Of a stretch of DNA of 64,000 nucleotides, positions 21,300 through 31,068 are shown piece after piece; within the stretch, counting starts at the first letter, position 1; the number at the start of each line of letters is the position of its first letter. The position numbers and the translations under genes were made by a program. A model generated the notes under the pieces. It was not told where the DNA came from, searched no databases, and saw only the letters and a list, made by a program, of their open reading frames with translations. Source of the stretch: Takifugu bimaculatus (Eukaryota > Chordata > Actinopteri > Tetraodontiformes > Tetraodontidae); contig CP034985.2 of NCBI GenBank assembly GCA_004026145.2, positions 5,479,481 through 5,543,480 of the forward strand, read 5' to 3'.

Positions 21300-22115
21300 A
21301 TGGTCGACGCCTTCTGTGCAACCTGGAAACTGGTGGAGAGCGAGAACTTTGATGATTACATGAAAGCCCTCGGTCAGTAATGTGCTTCTATCTTTGCTCT
21401 TTTTCTTTGATCTTAGTGTTGAAATGTGCTTCATATGTCATGTCCCAGGCGTGGGCTTCGCCACCCGACAGGTCGGGAACGTGACCAAACCGACCGTCAT
21501 CATCAGCCTGGAGGGCGATAAGGTGGTGGTTCGCACCCAGAGCACCTTCAAAAACACAGAGATCTCCTTCAAGCTGGGGGAGGAGTTTGATGAAACCACC
21601 GCCGACGACAGGAACTGTAAAGTAAGAACAAACACTTTCAATCATCTCAGATCGGCATATTCTGGAGTAATCAAGATTAATTGGCCACACTTTTCAGTAC
21701 GGTCACCATGTGTTGTGTCTCTCAGTCTACAGTGTCTCTGGAGGGAGACAAGTTGGTCCACGTCCAAAAGTGGGACGGCAAAGAGACCACGTTCGTCAGA
21801 GAGATCAAGGACGGCAAGATGGTCATGGTACGTTTCTGTCTAAAGTGAACTATGACATAAATAACATCTAAAAGTATAGCATCATGGAATGTAGGCCCAA
21901 CTACTTTGTTTTTTAGTGTTGTTCAATATGAGGGATTACACTGTAAAACAAGAACACTTACTAAGCTATAATTTAATGGTCTACTTTATTTTTTTTTTCT
22001 GTGTGATTTCTGGGCAGCAGCAAAATCAACACACATGTAGAAATACACATTCCCACATGTCCAGTCAAATCCCGAATCAAAACAGACATTGACGAGGCCC
22101 TGGAGGGACTCCCAG
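21300..22115 (+). pseudogene. fabp7: fabp7 (brain-type FABP) copy 1, exon 4 replaced
   Basis: Exon 1 (21300-21372, MVDAFCATWKL), exon 2 (21449-21621, VGFATRQVGNVTKPTVIIS, DRNCK) and exon 3 (21726-21827, LVHVQKWDGKETTFVREI) have the standard FABP sizes of 73, 173 and 102 nt and correct phases. Together they encode about 116 of the usual 132 residues. Exon 4, which encodes the last beta strands, is not present. At about 22058 the intron fuses to the 3' end of an HTF-A exon. A pyrimidine-rich acceptor at 22017 could join exon 3 to a chimeric exon (22018-22115), adding roughly 24 unrelated residues (QQNQHTCRN and on) before a stop. FABP7 carries long-chain fatty acids in radial glia; without the last strands this copy is unlikely to fold normally. 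Confidence 0.8.
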
Positions 22116-22236
22116 GTAGCAACTTAAGTGTGAATGTGATGGAACTAAATGTAACATGAAGATTCAAAGTTGTTAAAGCAGAAGTGAAAGTCAAACTTAC
22201 CTTGCTGAGTCACCCTGGTCTTTTCTATGTCTCCAG

Positions 22237-22759
22237 ATAATAAAGCAGTAATTCTGGTGGTGATGCATCACACCTTTGATCCTCATCTGGTGATTGTAGA
22301 GAGCAGATTACAGGAGCTCCCTAGAAACGTCCGCCTCACTGTCGACTCCCTGTTCTATCAAGGCAGGCTCCTCTGGTGTAACCGCAACGATATTGCCTGG
22401 AATAAGATCCAACTTTCAACATTCCTATTCCTGAAGTAAACACAAAATGTTGATGAAGGTTGTGCAGGAAGTTGTCTCAGTCCATTAATAACACTCATTT
22501 TTGTCATTTCAGCCATCCTGGAGGATGAGACCGTTTAACTGTGAGTATTATTTACACCTGGATCCTCGTACCTGAAAGACCCCTGAAGGCGTTGGATGTT
22601 GACAGTCTTAAATCCATGTACTGCATCAAACAACTCTAATTTCGCTATTTTTCCACTTCATTTTAGGGTTGCCATTCAACAGAGGATGAAATTTGTGATT
22701 TTAGTTACTATTATAGCTGTATTTTTTGTTGTTGTGATTACTTCATTAGTACTTGTTTA
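22237..22759 (+). pseudogene. HTF-A exon fragment fused to HTF-B terminal exon
   Basis: The second conserved HTF-A exon (22237-22435) has lost 4 nt after IAWNKIQ, shifting the frame to an early stop (STFLFLK). The linker exon follows at 22513-22540. At about 22592 the sequence switches to the HTF-B 3' region, giving the HTF-B terminal exon at 22667-22759. The same 4-nt deletion is in the unit III copy at 41403-41601, which marks a shared ancestor. There is no start exon. Confidence 0.75.
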
Positions 22760-23685
22760 ACAGTTAGCTAAACAGGTCACAGCTTCCCTTAAATGTGTGT
22801 AGATTAAAGGGAAAATGCTGCACACAAACCTTCATTAAAACTGGAGCCACAACTGTCAAAGGTTGACTTTAATCAACTGTTTGATGGATTTTGCTATAAA
22901 ACGTTAAACACAAATAAATCGTCCTGATTACGTCACGATTGTGTGAACTGTGTGAACATTTGTTTCCTGTGTTCAAACCAGGAGCTTTATTTACACTATT
23001 CTATTAGATTTTGATTAATGATCAAAGGGATATCTGGTTCCCTCTTCTGGCAGTAGCATAAATTACAGCTTTTTTCATAAAATACAAAATTAAGATTGTT
23101 TTTCTCCCCTGGCGGTAATGGCATGGCCATCCAAACATCGCCTGTCTTCCAGTAGATGTAATTGTTTAACTTTATCCTGTTTTAAACGCGTTTCAACGCG
23201 TCACCTCTGATTCGCTGGCCGCTCCTCTTCTTCTGTGGTGCCGAACGCGCCTCCAGCAGTTAAACGAAAGTGAAAGGGTCCTCTGCAGAGATCAAACGTG
23301 GATTCGTGTTGCGTGAGTACAGAAAGTCATTCGTAAACAAAGTAAGCGTTAAATTAATTTACTTCGATCCGAAAGAAATCAGATTATTAAGATTGATTTG
23401 ATAATTCTTATGTGTGACTAAGACGTGACTGAGGGCAGGAGACCCTGCAGGACCTCACTTTGGTCGTCTTGGGCGAGGTCACTTGCAGAAAACTTACTTT
23501 CTGTTTTTGAATCTTGGTTTCAGGGATCCTGCCCTCTGATCATTGCTCCTATTTTCTTTGCCAGTCTAAGCTTTTTCAGTCGCAATCTCACTGGTGAATT
23601 ATTTACAGGTAGTTTTGGGAGCTCAAAATTCTTGGTTTTGTTCCTTTTCTGAGCTGATTGCGTCTTTTCTTTCCCCAACAGAGAC
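22760..23685. other. HTF-A2 promoter region
   Basis: The stretch is homologous to 1923-2848 and 49535-50464. No gene is visible. It holds the ISRE-like motif listed next and a probable untranslated first exon ending near 23311. Confidence 0.6.
23266..23277 (+). promoter_or_regulatory. ISRE-like motif, HTF-A2 promoter
   Basis: GAAAGTGAAAGG lies at the same place as the motifs at 2429 and 50045 relative to the start exon. The core is unchanged while flanking bases differ between copies. Confidence 0.65.
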
Positions 23686-25892
23686 ATGGAGAATCTTGGT
23701 GAGGAAACCCTTTCAGCTCATAAGGTTTTAAACGATGTGCATTAAATGTCATGAATTGAATCATTTTGACTTGAAACCTGAACAAAATAATCGGGTCAAA
23801 GGCCAAAGGTAACGGTTTAACATAAGAGTGGAGAAAATGTGATTTTTCTGCGACATGGACAAATGTCAGGTGGTTTATAGAGACTTTTGAGTAATTTGGT
23901 ATTTTAGTGATTGTGATGTTTGTGGACCAATTTCAGTTTTATATATAATTTCTTTGCCTGTTTAAAGTTATTCATATTTACATTTGACTTTTAATTCAAA
24001 ATTACATTTACACTATTTCACCTCAGTCTAAACTAAGTGTTTCCCACTGGTTCATGTCTGCATGATTTCCATCATCAGGTGAAAGTTCAAAGCTGCTCAG
24101 GTTGATTTTCCAATAACACACTTCTTCCTTTCTCTCTTCAGTATCTGGAACAAAGTTCTTTGTCTACGTGGCTTCTGAAACAAAAAACGTTCACATGGAA
24201 TGGGTTTCCAAAATGAAACGTGTTGGACACACTGAAGTGAACATTCCGGAAGATGCAGATTATTATTTGGTTTTCTGTCCAGTCAAATCCCGAATCAAAA
24301 CAGACATTGACGAGGCCCTGGAGGGACTCCCAGGTAGCAACTTAAGTGTGAATGTGATGGAACTAAATGAAACATGAAGATTCAAAGTTGTTAAAGCAGA
24401 AGTGAAAGTGAAACTTACCTTCCTGAGTCACCCTGGTGTTTTCTATGTCTCCAGATAATAAAGCAGTAATTCTGGTGGTGATGCATCACACCTTTGATCC
24501 TGATCTGGTGATTGTAGACAGCAGATTACAGGAGCTCCCTAGAAACGTCCGCCTCACTGTCGACTCCCTGTTCTATCAAGGCAGGCTCCTCTGGTGTAAC
24601 CGCAACGATATTGCCTGGGATCAGATCCAGAAAAGTCTCAACATTCCTATTCCTGAAGTAAACACAAAATGTTGATGAAGGTTGTGCAGGAAGTTGTCTC
24701 AGTCCATTAATAACACGCATTTTTGTCATTTCAGCCATCCTGGAGGATGACACCGTTTAACTGTGAGTATTATTTACAGCTGGATCCTCATACCTGAACG
24801 ACCTCTGTCACCCTACTGGGTCATGGCACCTAACCCTAACACTAACCCTAACTCTCCTTCAGACTGCATTTCAGTTCCTTCTGTACTCTGCTGAGCTCAG
24901 CAAGGTCTCCAGTAATGAAGGCCCTCTTCTTCTCGTTCAAAAGGGCCTTCAGGGCCTTCACTTGTCACCCATGCTTTGTTGTTTGGGTAACAGTGCACCT
25001 AAATGTCATGAATTGAATCTTTTTGACTTGAAAATGTATCTGTGATTTGAATACTTCATGAGAAGAGAACATGTTTTCATGTCACCTATATTTAACTTCT
25101 ATCTTTGATTCTAATGAGCGTTACACTAACTTTTAAACACTGATTAACTATCTAATGATTCCAGGCATGAACAAAATAATCGGGTCAAAGGCCAAAGGTA
25201 ACGGTTTAACATAAGAGTGGAGAAAATGTGATTTTTCTGCTACATGGACAAATGTCAGGTGGTTTATAGTGACTTTTGAGTAATTTGGTATTTTAGTGAT
25301 TGTGGACCAATTTCAGTTTTACATATAATTGCTTTGCCTGTTTAAAGTTATTTATATTTACATTTGACTTGGTTCATGTCTGCATGATTTCCATCATCAG
25401 GTGAAAGTTCAAAGCTGCTCAGGTTGATTTTCCAATAACACACTTCTTCCTTTCTCTCTTCAGTATCTGGAACAAAGTTCCTTGACTACGTGACTTCTGA
25501 ACCAAAAAACATGCTCATGGGATGGGTTTCCAAAGTGGTATGTAAATGTGTAAGTGTTGCCTGGAATAAGATCCCAAAAACTTTCAACATTCCTATTCCT
25601 GAAGTAAACACAAAATGTTGATGGAAGTTGTCTCAGTCCATTAATAACGCTCATTTTTGTCATTTCAGCCATCCAGGTGGAAGAGACCGTTTAACTGTGA
25701 GTATTATTTACACCTGGATCCTCATACCTGAAAGACCTCTGAAGGCGTCACCAGGCTGCTTTTCTTTATCCAGATCTGGTGAACCATAAGGAACTGATGG
25801 CAGGCATCGCTGTTGGTATTGTGTTGGTGATTCTTCTCATTGTTATTGTCAATTCCATGGCTGGTAAAGGTCAGACGGCCAGTGGTGTCTAG
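23686..25892 (+). CDS. HTF-A2, tail-anchored membrane protein of unknown function
   Basis: The start exon is 23686-23698 (MENL). The optional second exon has lost its acceptor: sequence before GAACAAAATAATC at 23777 is deleted. Joining the start exon directly to the first conserved exon (24142-24333) keeps the frame. The second conserved exon is 24455-24657 (MHHTFDPDL, LTVDSLFYQG) and the linker exon 24735-24762. The matching membrane exon next to it is missing. The next usable one, in phase, is 25774-25892, encoding GIAVGIVLVILLIVIV and a 15-residue basic/polar tail. That exon is shared with the short paralog at 25165-25892. Phases agree throughout and no stop interrupts. Function is unknown. 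Confidence 0.65.
24404..24430 (+). promoter_or_regulatory. Intronic ISRE-like plus AP-1 motif pair, HTF-A2
   Basis: GAAAGTGAAACT (24404-24415) and TGAGTCA (24424-24430) precede the second conserved exon, as in the other HTF-A copies. Confidence 0.45.
24803..25000. repeat. Inserted block with telomere-like repeat, copy 1
   Basis: A block of about 200 bp is shared with 51735-51930 and replaces the normal membrane exon in both copies. It starts with degenerate CCCTAA units (CTAACCCTAACACTAACCCTAA at 24829-24850) and ends with GGGCCTTCAGGGCCTTCA. No gene is visible. Confidence 0.7.
25165..25892 (+). CDS. Short HTF-A paralog lacking the conserved core (unit II)
   Basis: The exons are 25165-25197 (ATG at 25167, MNKIIGSKAK), 25464-25603, 25669-25696 and 25774-25892. 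The second of these fuses the start of the first conserved exon (SGTKFLDYVTSE) to the end of the second (FNIPIPE), losing FCPV and HHTFDP and the intron between. The 140-nt fused exon keeps phase 1 in and phase 0 out and has no stop. An equivalent exon of identical length but different middle residues exists at 52449-52588. It would make a membrane-anchored protein of about 100 residues. It may be a separate gene or alternative 3' exons of HTF-A2. Confidence 0.5.
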
Positions 25893-26134
25893 AAACATCC
25901 AAACCTCTTTCAAGGACAAAAGGACACAGTAGAGACACCAGACCTCAAGAAGCTGTAGTAATTAAGATCTCTGTGACAGGACGGATATTTAGGATGTGTC
26001 CTGGTGCACGTTTAATCACCAGAATTTGAACTGTGTGATGTTTTTGAATCTAAAATATTGGATACTAGAATTAGGAATTGTTACATTTTACAAATTTACA
26101 CGTCACTTCCTGGTTGTGAGGAAGAACCGGTATT

Positions 26135-26337
26135 TGTTAAACTGTTGCAGAATGTCTGCTACTGTTCTTGAATGTGCCCTCATGCTGACACCAGTGCACC
26201 AGGTGAAGCAAATCATAATAAATGACTGATGGCTTTCCTTTGTGCCAGTTTCTCCCCAGTCAAACAAAGACCACAATTGTGTCGTCTCTTACTATGTGTA
26301 CCCAGTTATCCAGCTCTTTATGATGGCTGCGCCAACA
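26135..26337 (+). repeat. Copia 5' LTR
   Basis: The 203-bp LTR starts TGTTAAACTG and ends GCGCCAACA. It is nearly identical to the solo LTR at 53122-53323. The first gag ATG (26323) lies inside the LTR end, which is unusual. Confidence 0.9.
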
Positions 26338-26760
26338 GGTTATGGGCCCAGGAAAGAGACTGGAAGCCGATGGAATCGTTTATGTTTTAATGGAGACGAG
26401 AAAAATTATGAGTTATGGGAAACTAAGTTCCTTGGCCAGCTACGTTTGCTCAGACTCAAGAAAACCATCCTCCATGAGCCAGATGAGGGTGAGGATGGTG
26501 CAGAAGAAGATGCCGAGAAAAATGAAGACGCGCATGCTGAGTTAATCCAGCTGTTGGACGACAAGAGTTTGTCTCTTGTGATGAGGGATGCGGCTGATGA
26601 TGGTAGGAGAGCGCTCCAGATACTGAGGGACCACTACGCTGGCAAGGGGAAGCCCCGTGTGATTATTCTGTATACTGAACTTACATCCCTCCAAAAGGCT
26701 GTCAATGAGAGCGTTACAGATTATATCATACGGGCAGAGACTGCAATTGACCTTCGCTGA
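26323..26760 (+). pseudogene. Copia gag N-terminal region
   Basis: The frame encodes RWNRLCFNGDEKNYELWETK, the usual N-terminal gag pattern of copia elements, then an acidic insert and DAADDGRRALQILRDHYAGK and ELTSLQKAVNESVTDYI. A stop at 26758-26760 separates it from the downstream zinc-knuckle frame, so gag-pol is interrupted here. The protein would form the particle core. Confidence 0.8.
26338..26351 (+). promoter_or_regulatory. Copia primer binding site, internal initiator tRNA-Met
   Basis: GGTTATGGGCCCAG begins exactly after the LTR and is complementary to the anticodon stem-loop of initiator tRNA-Met (CTGGGCCCATAACC), not to its 3' end. Priming by a cleaved half-tRNA is known from Drosophila copia. 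Confidence 0.85.
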
Positions 26761-26833
26761 GTTCAAGACAAAGTTGCGGAGCTATGAGAGCACTGAAAAG
26801 TTCAGGACTGCGTTCACAGATTAGGACGGCGTC

Positions 26834-28072
26834 ATGAGAGTGAGAGGAAGATCTGGCGGGGATGTGAGACTAACCTGCTACAGCTGTGGCCAGAAGGGCC
26901 ATAAAGCAATAGAGTGTCCTGCTGCGGGCCAGCGCAGTGTACAGAGACAATGGTGCAGTTTTTGTAAGAGCTCCACGCACAAAGAGGTGAACTGCAGGCG
27001 GAGGAGGAGAGACAAGGTCAAGCAGGCGGTGGATGAGGAGGACCACACGTTTGCATTCAAGGTGGGCCAGGTGGATGGAGATCCTGTCAGCAGACCACAG
27101 AAGAGAGGGCTTATGGTCGACACGGGGGCTACATCCCACATTGTGACGGACATCACAAAGTTCAAGGACTTTGATGAGAATTTCAAGCCGCAAAAGCACA
27201 TCCTGGAGTTGGCGGACGGTGTGAGGACCAGCGGAGTCGCACTGAAGAGGGGTGCGGCCAAGGTTCGTCTGATCGACAGGAGAGGATGCGCAGTGGACAC
27301 GATGTTGATGGGGGCATTATATGTCCCATCATATCCCCAGGACATTTTTCCTGTCAAGGCAGCGACCGCCAGAGGAGCGACTGTCATCTTCAAGGAGGGA
27401 CAGAACGAGCTCATCTATAAAGACGGTATGACATTTGGGATTCCAGTGTATGATAGGCTGTATTATTTAAACACTGCTGAGCCCATAGATGAAAGTAATG
27501 ATGAAGATGGATGTCATGGATGCTATGATTTGCAAACATGGCATGAAATTTTGGGACACTGTAATTATGATGATGTGTTGAAGTTTGAAAGTGTCACAGA
27601 AGGGATGAAAATTAAAGGTAAACCTGATAAGTCGAACCTGAAATGTGAGGTCTGTATGCAAGGGAAATTTGCTCAGAGCAGGAACAGAGAACCAGATGAG
27701 AGAGCAACCACACCACTTGCACTTGTACATACAGATTTGGCTGGCCCTATAGAACCAGCAGCAAAAGATGGGTTCAGGTACTCTTTGGCATTCACTGATG
27801 ACTATTCAGGTGCAATTTTTGTATATTTTTTGAAAGCCAAGAGTGACACAGTCAGAGCTACAGAAAAGTGTATTGCTGATGTTGCACCTTATGGGAAAAT
27901 CAAGTGTATTAGATCTGATAATGGCACTGAGTTTACATCAAAAGAGTTTCAGTCCCTAATCAGTAAAAATGCCATTAGACATGAAAACTCAGCCCATTAT
28001 TCCCCCCATCAAAATGGGACAGCTGAGAGAAACTGGAGAACACTGTTTGAAATGGCAAGATGTACAGTGGTG
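26834..28072 (+). pseudogene. Copia pol: zinc knuckles, protease, integrase (5' part)
   Basis: The frame opens with two Cys/His knuckles, CYSCGQKGHKAIEC and CSFCKSSTHKEVNC. The protease active site is LMVDTGATSHIV. Integrase begins with its zinc-binding HHCC region (WHEILGHCN ... CEVCMQGK) and continues with the catalytic Asp residues in LVHTDLAGPIEP and RSDNGTEF and the Glu in NGTAERNWRTLFEMA. The reading frame is open until the Tc1 insertion at 28075. Pol resumes after 29707. Confidence 0.9.
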
Positions 28073-28074
28073 GT

Positions 28075-29705
28075 GAAAAGTTTACATACACTTGCAAAGA
28101 ACATAATGTCATGGCTGTCTTGAGTTTCCAGTTATTTCTACAAATCTGATTTTTCTCTGATATTGTGATTGGAACAGATACTTCTTTGTCACAAAAAACA
28201 ATCATGAAGTTTGGTTCTTTTATGACTTTATTATGGGTAAACTGAAAGTGTGACCAAATCTGCTGGGTCAAAAATATACGTACAGCAATGCTAATATTTG
28301 GTTACATGTCCGTTGGCCATTTCTACTTCAATTAGGCACTTTTGGTAGCCATCCACAAGCTTCTGGCAAGTTTCTGGTTGAATCTTTGACCACTCCTCTT
28401 GACAGAATTGGTGCAGTTCAGTTAAATTTGTTGGCTTTCTGACATGGACTTGTTTCTTCAGCATTGTCCACATGTTCTCAATGGGGTTTAAGTCAGGACT
28501 TTGGGAAGGCCATTCTAAAACCTTAATTCTAGCCTGATTTAGCCATTCTATTACCACTTTTGATGTGTGTTTGTGGTCATTGTCTTGTTGGAACACCCAA
28601 CCCACGCCCAAGACCCAACCTTCGGGCTGATGACTTTAGGTTTTCTTGAATAATTTGAAGGTAATCCTCCTTCTTCATTGTCCCATTGACTCTCTGTAAA
28701 GCACCAGATCCATTGGCAGCAAAACAGGCCCACAGCATAATACTACCACCACCGTGCTTGATGGTAGGCATGGTGTTCTTGGGGTTAAAGGCCTCACCTT
28801 TTCTCCTCCAAACATATTGCTGGGCATTGTGGCATGTGGCATGTCTTTTTGTTTCTTCTGACCACAGAACTTTCCTCCAGAAGGTCTTATCTTTGTCCAT
28901 GTGATCAGCAGCAAACTTTAGTCGAGCCTTAAGGTGCCGCTTTTGGAGCAAGGGCTTCCTTCTTACACGGCAGCCTCTCAGTCCATGGCGATGCAAAACA
29001 CGCTTGACTGTGGACACTGACACCTGTGTTCCAGCAGCTTCTAATTCTTGGCAGATGTGCTTTTTGGTGCTCCTGGGTTGACTCTTCACCCTCCTGACCA
29101 GTTTTCTCTCAGCAGCAGGTGACAGCTTGCATTTTCTTCCTGATTGTGGCAGTGACAAAACAGCGCCATGCACTTTATACTTCCAAACAATTGTTTGCAC
29201 CGTTGCTCTTGGAACCTGCAGCTGCTTTGAAATGGCTCCAAGTGACTTTCCTGACTTGTTCAAGTCAATGATTCTCTTTTTCAGATCTGTGCTGAGCTCC
29301 TTTGACTTTCCCATTGTAGCGTTTGTGGGTGTTTTTATCCAATGAGCCCTTTTTAAATGGCCTCAGAGAAGTCACCAGCTGTAGTCGCTCATGATCACTC
29401 ACAAGAAGTTAAGAGGCCATGCTATGAAGCTCATGTCATTGACACAACTTTCTAAGTCTCCAAAATTGCTCATTCATGTTGCTGTATGTATATTTTTGAC
29501 CCAGCAGATTTGGTCACACTTTCAGTTTACCCATAATAAAATCATAAAAGAACCAAACTTCATGAATGTTTTTTGTGACAAAGAAGGATCTGTTCCAATC
29601 ACTATATCAGAGAAAAATCAGAGGTGTAGAAATAACTGGAAACTCAAGACAGCCATGACATTATGTTCTTTACGTTACGTGTATGTAAACTTTTCACCAC
29701 CACTG
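28075..29705 (-). mobile_element. Tc1-like transposon nested in copia integrase
   Basis: Inverted repeats of about 210-225 bp lie at 28075-28286 and 29481-29705, starting CAGTGGTGGTGAAAAG, with the expected TA target duplication (28073-28074, 29706-29707). Removing it restores continuity of the copia reading frame (MARC then MLIESN). The long repeats resemble the IR/DR organisation of fish Tc1 elements. Confidence 0.95.
28291..29314 (-). pseudogene. Tc1 transposase, frameshifted
   Basis: Translation starts at 29314 with MGKSKELSTDLKKRIIDLNK, a paired-like helix-turn-helix, followed by a second DNA-binding helix region and the DDE domain. The expected first catalytic Asp, usually in a SDE context, reads WSEETK, an Asp-to-Glu change. 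The second Asp (FQQDNDHKHTSK) and the final Glu (SPDLNPIENMW) are present but in another frame, because an indel near 28600 splits the ORF. This copy is inactive by both criteria. Confidence 0.9.
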
Positions 29706-29707
29706 TA

Positions 29708-30672
29708 TGTTGATTGAGAGTAACCTGCCAAAAGAACTCTGGACATATGCAGTTCAGACTGCTGCAGCTGTCCGCAATAGATGTTACAACAAGCGGACAG
29801 GACAGACTCCATACTACATGCTGACTGGGAAAGTGCCTGATCTGTCAAGAATGAAATGTTTTGGGTCAGTATGTTATGCATACAAATATAACAAAAGGAA
29901 GCTTGACTCACAATCTGAAAGGGGGATTTTTGTTGGTTACGACAAGAATAGTCGGGCATATCTAATCTTCTACCCTGAAACAGGGAGAGTACTCAAAACA
30001 GGTTGGTAAAGTTTATCAGCAAATGTGTGAATGAGTGTCAGACTCAGACAGACCAGGAGACTGAATACATCCTGTATAGCGAGAGGGGCGAAACCACTTT
30101 TCCAAAAAATGATGTCGTGACACCAATCACACAGGAAATTAAGAGAGAGATTTGTGACACAGACACCACTACAGGTGAGGGTGAGAGTGTTGAAAATGCC
30201 TGATATCCAAAGAGGGAGAGGAGACCACCTAAGTACTATAATGATTATGAATGCAAGATAAAATGTGATGATGATGATGATGGTCAAGGCTTAACTGTTG
30301 ACTACTGTTACCGGGTTATGTCAGATGCACCTCGAACTTTGCAGGAAGCCATGAGCTCACCGAAATCAAATTTGTGGGTTAAAGCTATGAAAGATGAAAT
30401 GGACTCTCTGAAAGAAAATGAGACATTTACCCTAACCACTTTGCCAGAAGGTAAACATGCAGTGGGGGGAAGATGGGTTTACACTGTAAAAGAAATCCGG
30501 ATGAGACAAAAACATACAAAGCCAGGTATGTAGCAAAGGGTTATAGTCAAGTTGCAGGGATTGATTATAATGAAAGCTTTTCTCCAACTGCTAGTATGAC
30601 ATCTGTGCGCAGTCTGATGCAGCTCGCAGTGCAGCATGGCTTAGAATTGCACCAGATGGATGTTAAGACTGC
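29708..30672 (+). pseudogene. Copia integrase C-terminus and truncated RT
   Basis: After the Tc1 insertion the frame continues with LPKELWTYAVQTAAAVRNRC and GIFVGYDKNSRAYLIFYPET, the integrase C-terminal region of copia. A frameshift occurs near 30005. RT begins at about 30318 (EAMSSPKSNLWVKAMKDEM) and continues in a shifted frame as YKARYVAKGYSQVAGIDYNE and LHQMDVKTA. It ends at about 30672 before any catalytic Asp motif. Confidence 0.88.
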
Positions 30673-31068
30673 AAAGGAGAAGCTGCGCTTCATCGTGACG
30701 GTTCAGGTCAGGAGATGAAGATGAGCCCATACTGAGAATGAGGGAATGATACAGTTCTCAGTAGTTCCTCACAGCTCCGCTGCTGTCCACATTCATCACA
30801 AAACTCAATACATCAATAATAAACTGGGGGGGGGGGGGAAGGAACTCAAATCTGTCGAAACCTTAAATGTTTTCATCAGCAACTATGTTGACATTTCCTC
30901 TTTCTCTCAAAAGTGTGAAATGATGTCATGAAAAGGTGACCATAGATGGACACAAATTAGATGAATCGAACTTCTGCTAGTTGTTTCGGAAAATTAGTCA
31001 ATCAGTTCAGGGAGGCGACACTGGAAACCACAGAAAGCTGCTGCAGTTTCAACACTAAAGGAAGTCAA
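30673..31068. other. Upstream flank of Ig receptor copy 2
   Basis: Homologous to 13305-16435 without the LINE. No gene is seen. This is the empty site that defines the LINE insertion in unit I (30904-30920). Confidence 0.6.

Larger units (their letters stand above)
26135..30672 (+). mobile_element. Copia-type LTR retrotransposon (GalEa-like), 3' truncated
   Basis: The 5' LTR is followed by a primer binding site, gag with UBN2-like region, zinc knuckles, aspartic protease, integrase and the first part of RT. This order, integrase before RT, defines copia. The element stops at about 30672 inside RT, joining the Ig-receptor upstream repeat at a short homology (AAGGAGAAG). RNase H, the catalytic RT pair and the 3' LTR are missing. 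A Tc1 element is nested in the integrase. Preceding GTATT at 26130-26134 is half of the original target duplication. Confidence 0.9.

Noticed and set aside
21388..21690. 100-residue minus-strand ORF opposite fabp7 exon 2 (also 35828-36130, 40548-40850)
   Set aside because: Antisense shadow of a GC-rich conserved exon, crossing an intron; no domain.
24829..24850. True telomere end
   Set aside because: Only a few degenerate units in the middle of unique sequence; at most an interstitial telomeric remnant.
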